This document shows positions 61,566-64,000 of a stretch of DNA of 64,000 bases, piece by piece (within the stretch, counting starts at the first letter, position 1; each line of letters opens with the position of its first letter). The stretch is taken from contig JADJXE010000001.1 of assembly GCA_016716005.1 (NCBI GenBank), positions 1,749,001-1,813,000 of the forward strand. The letters are read 5' to 3'. A model generated the notes under the pieces. That model saw only the letters and a list, made by a program, of their open reading frames with translations, was not told where the DNA came from and did not search any database. The stretch comes from Acidimicrobiales bacterium (GTDB lineage: Bacteria > Actinomycetota > Acidimicrobiia > Acidimicrobiales > JADJXE01). Made by a program: the position numbers and the translations under genes.

Positions 61566-62048
61566 CTACTTCTTCTTGCCCTTGGTCTCGGCACCGGCCT
61601 CGAGCGGCTCGGGCTCGGGGACGGTCTCCATCCATTCGCCGAGACGCTCCTTGTCGTGGAGGAGATCGGCGATCCTCGGCTCTGAGTACTCGTACTCGGG
61701 GCTCCAGAAGAGGGCGTCGAACGGACACACCTCGACGCAGATCCCGCAGTACATGCAGAGCGCGTAGTCGATGTCGAAGCGGTCGAGGGCGCTGACGGTG
61801 CGGGGCTTCCCGCCCGGCCGCCGGGGCGGGGCCTTCTCCTTGTGGCCCTCGATGTAGATGCACCAGTCGGGGCAGCTGCGCGCGCACAGCATGCAGACGG
61901 TGCAGTTCTCCTCCTTGAGGGCGATCACGCCCCGCGCCCGGGTGGGCGGCGCCTCCTTGACGTGCGGGTACTGCACCGTGACCGCCGGCTTCAGCATCGT
62001 CTTGAACGTGACGCCGAGCCCCTTCAGCAGCCCGGGGACCTGGGGCAT
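61566..62048 (-). CDS. nuoI: NADH-quinone oxidoreductase subunit I
   Basis: Peripheral-arm ferredoxin-like subunit carrying clusters N6a and N6b, 160 residues. Two complete 4Fe-4S motifs are present: CTVCMLCARSCP and CMYCGICVEVCP. The ATG at 62048 overlaps the nuoH stop. The C-terminus is a Glu/Lys-rich tail. Confidence 0.97.
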   Translation of the reverse strand: MPQVPGLLKGLGVTFKTMLKPAVTVQYPHVKEAPPTRARGVIALKEENCTVCMLCARSCPDWCIYIEGHKEKAPPRRPGGKPRTVSALDRFDIDYALCMYCGICVEVCPFDALFWSPEYEYSEPRIADLLHDKERLGEWMETVPEPEPLEAGAETKGKKK

Positions 62049-63094
62049 CAGAACACCACCTTGAAGAGGCCGGTGAGGAGGATGTTGAGCAGCGCCAGCT
62101 GGACGAGCCACTTCCAGGCGAACTTCTGCAGCTGGTCCTCCCGGAAGCGGGGGTAGCTGAACCGAACCCAGAAGATGATGAAGGCCAGCAGCATGATCTT
62201 GGCGAACAGCACCGCCGGGCCCACCAGGTTCATCCACCCGGCGTCGAGGTCGACGTTGGGCAGCCCCCAGCCGCCGAGGAACAGCGTGGCGCCCACCGCC
62301 GCGAGGGCGAACGCGGTGCCGAACTCGGCGAGGAAGAAGAACAGGAACCGGAAGCCGGTGTACTCCACGTGGTAGCCGCCCACGACCTCGCTCTCGGCCA
62401 CCGGCATGTCGAACGGGGTCTGGGTGAGCTCGGCCTGGGCCGCGATCATGAAGATCACGAACCCGATGATCTGGGGGACGACGTAGGGCAGGCCGACGAG
62501 GTCGAAGCCGAAGATGGCGCCGTCGGCCTGGGCCGTCACGATGGTCTGGAGGTTCAGGGACCCGGCCTGGATGACGACGCCGATCACGGCGAACACGAGG
62601 GGCAGCTCGTAGGCGATCAGCTGGCCGGCGGCGCGCAGGCCGCCGAGCAGCGAGTACTTGTTCGCCGAGGCCCACCCGGCCATGAGCACGCCGATCACCG
62701 AGATCGAGGTGGCCGCGAGCGCGAAGAACACGCCGGTGTCGAGGCTCTCGATCACCAGGTCGGGGCCGGCCGGGATCACCGCGAACAGCAGGAACGTGCC
62801 CATCATCACGACCAGCGGCGCCAGCGCGAACACCCGCCGGTCGGCCTGGTCGGGGAAGACGTCCTCCTTCTGGAGGAACTTCACGCCGTCGGCGAGCAGC
62901 TGCAGGGTGCCGTGCGGGCCGGCCTCCATGGGGCCGAGCCGGCTCTGCATGTGGCTCATCATCTTGAAGAGGAACACGTAGCCGAAGATCAGGGCCGCGG
63001 TGGGCACGATGACCACCACCACGAGCATCTTGATGATCGTGGCCTGCCAGTAGGCCAGCTCGACCGCCAGCACGGGGCTCAGCACGCCGCTCAC
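62048..63094 (-). CDS. nuoH: NADH-quinone oxidoreductase subunit H
   Basis: Membrane subunit forming the quinone chamber, 348 residues with about eight helices. It has MQSRLGPMEAGPHGTLQLLADGVK, GWASANKYSLLGGLRAAGQLIAYELP, and the charged loop FDMPVAESEVVGGYHVEYTG. It starts with the GTG at 63094, whose bases overlap the nuoD stop codon. Confidence 0.96.
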   Translation of the reverse strand: MSGVLSPVLAVELAYWQATIIKMLVVVVIVPTAALIFGYVFLFKMMSHMQSRLGPMEAGPHGTLQLLADGVKFLQKEDVFPDQADRRVFALAPLVVMMGTFLLFAVIPAGPDLVIESLDTGVFFALAATSISVIGVLMAGWASANKYSLLGGLRAAGQLIAYELPLVFAVIGVVIQAGSLNLQTIVTAQADGAIFGFDLVGLPYVVPQIIGFVIFMIAAQAELTQTPFDMPVAESEVVGGYHVEYTGFRFLFFFLAEFGTAFALAAVGATLFLGGWGLPNVDLDAGWMNLVGPAVLFAKIMLLAFIIFWVRFSYPRFREDQLQKFAWKWLVQLALLNILLTGLFKVVF

Positions 63095-64000
63095 CGGTCG
63101 ATGTCCCCGAGGATGAAGTAGAGGCTCGCCATGATCGTGATGATGTCGGGCACGTACACGCCTCTCAGCACCCAGGGCAGGATCGAGATGTTGTTGAACG
63201 AGGCCGACCGGATCTTCACCCGGAACGGACCGGTGTCGCCCTTGCTCACGACGTAGTAGCCCATCTCGCCGAGCGGGTTCTCCGTCGACACCCAGGCCTC
63301 GCCCTCGGGCACCTTGATGATGCGGGGCACCTTGGCCATGATCGGCCCGCTGGGGATGCCGTCGAGGAGCTGGTCGACGATCTTGGACGCCTCACGGGTC
63401 TCCTGCAGGCGCACCCAGTAGCGGGCGAACGAGTCGCCGTCGGGGTGCGTCCAGACCTTCCAGTCGACCTCGTTCCAGACCAGCGGGGTGTCGCCGTCGC
63501 GGCGCAGGTCCCAGTCGACCCCGCTGGCGCGGATGTTGGCCCCCGACAGGCCGTAGGCGAGTCCGACGTCGGGCGGGATCACCCCCACGCCCCGGCACCG
63601 GGCCTCGAAGATCTCGCTCCCCATGAGGAGGTCTTCCATCTCGTCGCAGAACGACCGGACCTTCACCATCACGGCCCTGGTCTCGGCGATCCAGCCCTTC
63701 GGGAGGTCGTCCTTGAGCCCGCCGATCCGATCGAAGTTCGGGTGGAAGCGCCCGCCGGTGGCCGCCTCGATCTGGTTGAGGACGTGCTCGCGGTCGCGGA
63801 AGGCGTAGAAGACCGGCGTGAGCGCACCCAGCTGCACGCCCATGTCGCCGAGGAACAGGATCACGTTGGCGACGCGGCTCAACTCGAACAGCACCGTGCG
63901 GATCCACTGGGCGCGGGGCGGCGCCTCGACGCCCATCAGCTTCTCGGCCGCGAGGATGAACGGCACCTCGTTGGCGAAGCTGCCGAGCCAGTCGATGCGG
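63091..64000 (-). CDS. nuoD: NADH-quinone oxidoreductase subunit D, C-terminal part (cut by window edge)
   Basis: 49-kDa-type subunit that lines the quinone site. The first visible residues, RIDWLGSFANEVPFILAAEKLMG, align with the conserved region around residues 80-100 of full NuoD. ELSRVANVILFLGDMGVQLGALTP, GVDWDLRR and the C-terminal ..GVYVPDIITIMASLYFILGDIDR are present. About 100 N-terminal residues lie outside the window. No nuoE/F/G lies between D and H, so those genes must be upstream or elsewhere. Confidence 0.96.
   Translation of the reverse strand, partial: RIDWLGSFANEVPFILAAEKLMGVEAPPRAQWIRTVLFELSRVANVILFLGDMGVQLGALTPVFYAFRDREHVLNQIEAATGGRFHPNFDRIGGLKDDLPKGWIAETRAVMVKVRSFCDEMEDLLMGSEIFEARCRGVGVIPPDVGLAYGLSGANIRASGVDWDLRRDGDTPLVWNEVDWKVWTHPDGDSFARYWVRLQETREASKIVDQLLDGIPSGPIMAKVPRIIKVPEGEAWVSTENPLGEMGYYVVSKGDTGPFRVKIRSASFNNISILPWVLRGVYVPDIITIMASLYFILGDIDR

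Overview
The window is very GC-rich DNA with actinobacterial features: zinc-binding forms of S4, S14 and L36, many GTG starts, the tRNA-Trp-secE-nusG order, a Tat substrate, and a giant surface protein ending in a LAXTG-type sorting signal. It resembles a member of the Actinomycetota. I lean towards the class Acidimicrobiia, but this is inference and no 16S rRNA gene is present.

Layout. Bases 1-34,264 are an almost unbroken minus-strand block of the core gene-expression machinery. Read in the direction of transcription (high to low coordinates) it runs: tRNA-Thr, tRNA-Met, tuf copy 2, rpmG, an ECF sigma/anti-sigma pair, tRNA-Trp, secE, nusG, rplK, rplA, a PGPGW membrane protein, rplJ, rplL, rpoB, rpoC, rpsL, rpsG, fusA, tuf copy 1, rpsJ. 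A single plus-strand DUF420 gene follows, and then rplC-rplD-rplW-rplB-rpsS-rplV-rpsC-rplP-rpmC-rpsQ-rplN-rplX-rplE-rpsN-rpsH-rplF-rplR-rpsE-rpmD-rplO-secY-adk-map-infA-rpmJ-rpsM-rpsK-rpsD (cut by the window edge). Bases 34,357-46,056 hold mixed single genes and small operons: a membrane-anchored SMC/RecN-like protein with a degenerate P-loop, a GNAT acetyltransferase, YajQ, tRNA-Tyr, an MBL hydrolase, a HAD phosphatase, acs, an alpha/alpha-toroid protein with a Tat-exported DUF362 protein, a class I glutamine amidotransferase, an SDR, a FAH-family hydrolase and an M29/NicX-like protein. Bases 46,098-54,134 encode one DUF11-repeat cell-surface protein of about 2,680 residues. Bases 54,436-64,000 carry the distal half of the respiratory complex I operon (nuoD-H-I-J-K-L-M-N), translationally coupled to a MidA/NDUFAF7-type methyltransferase.

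How it fits together. The left half makes ribosomes, RNA polymerase, elongation factors and the Sec translocon. Candidate promoters of the form TTGxCx/TTGGCG-N18-TAxxxT precede rpsL, rplJ and rplC, so the supercluster appears to be cut into several transcription units. The rplJ leader can sequester its own ribosome-binding site. The right end supplies NADH:quinone oxidoreductase.

Main oddities. Both near-identical tuf copies are frameshifted at cytosine runs, at different places. infA appears to start with CTG. The S10 operon is split between rpsJ and rplC by an opposite-strand gene and a strong bidirectional terminator. L10, L22 and S3 carry long low-complexity tails. Hexanucleotide microsatellites are expanded inside several coding regions. 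No convincing wholly new multi-gene system was seen; the best candidates are the toroid-DUF362 pair and the membrane-embedded SMC-like protein.
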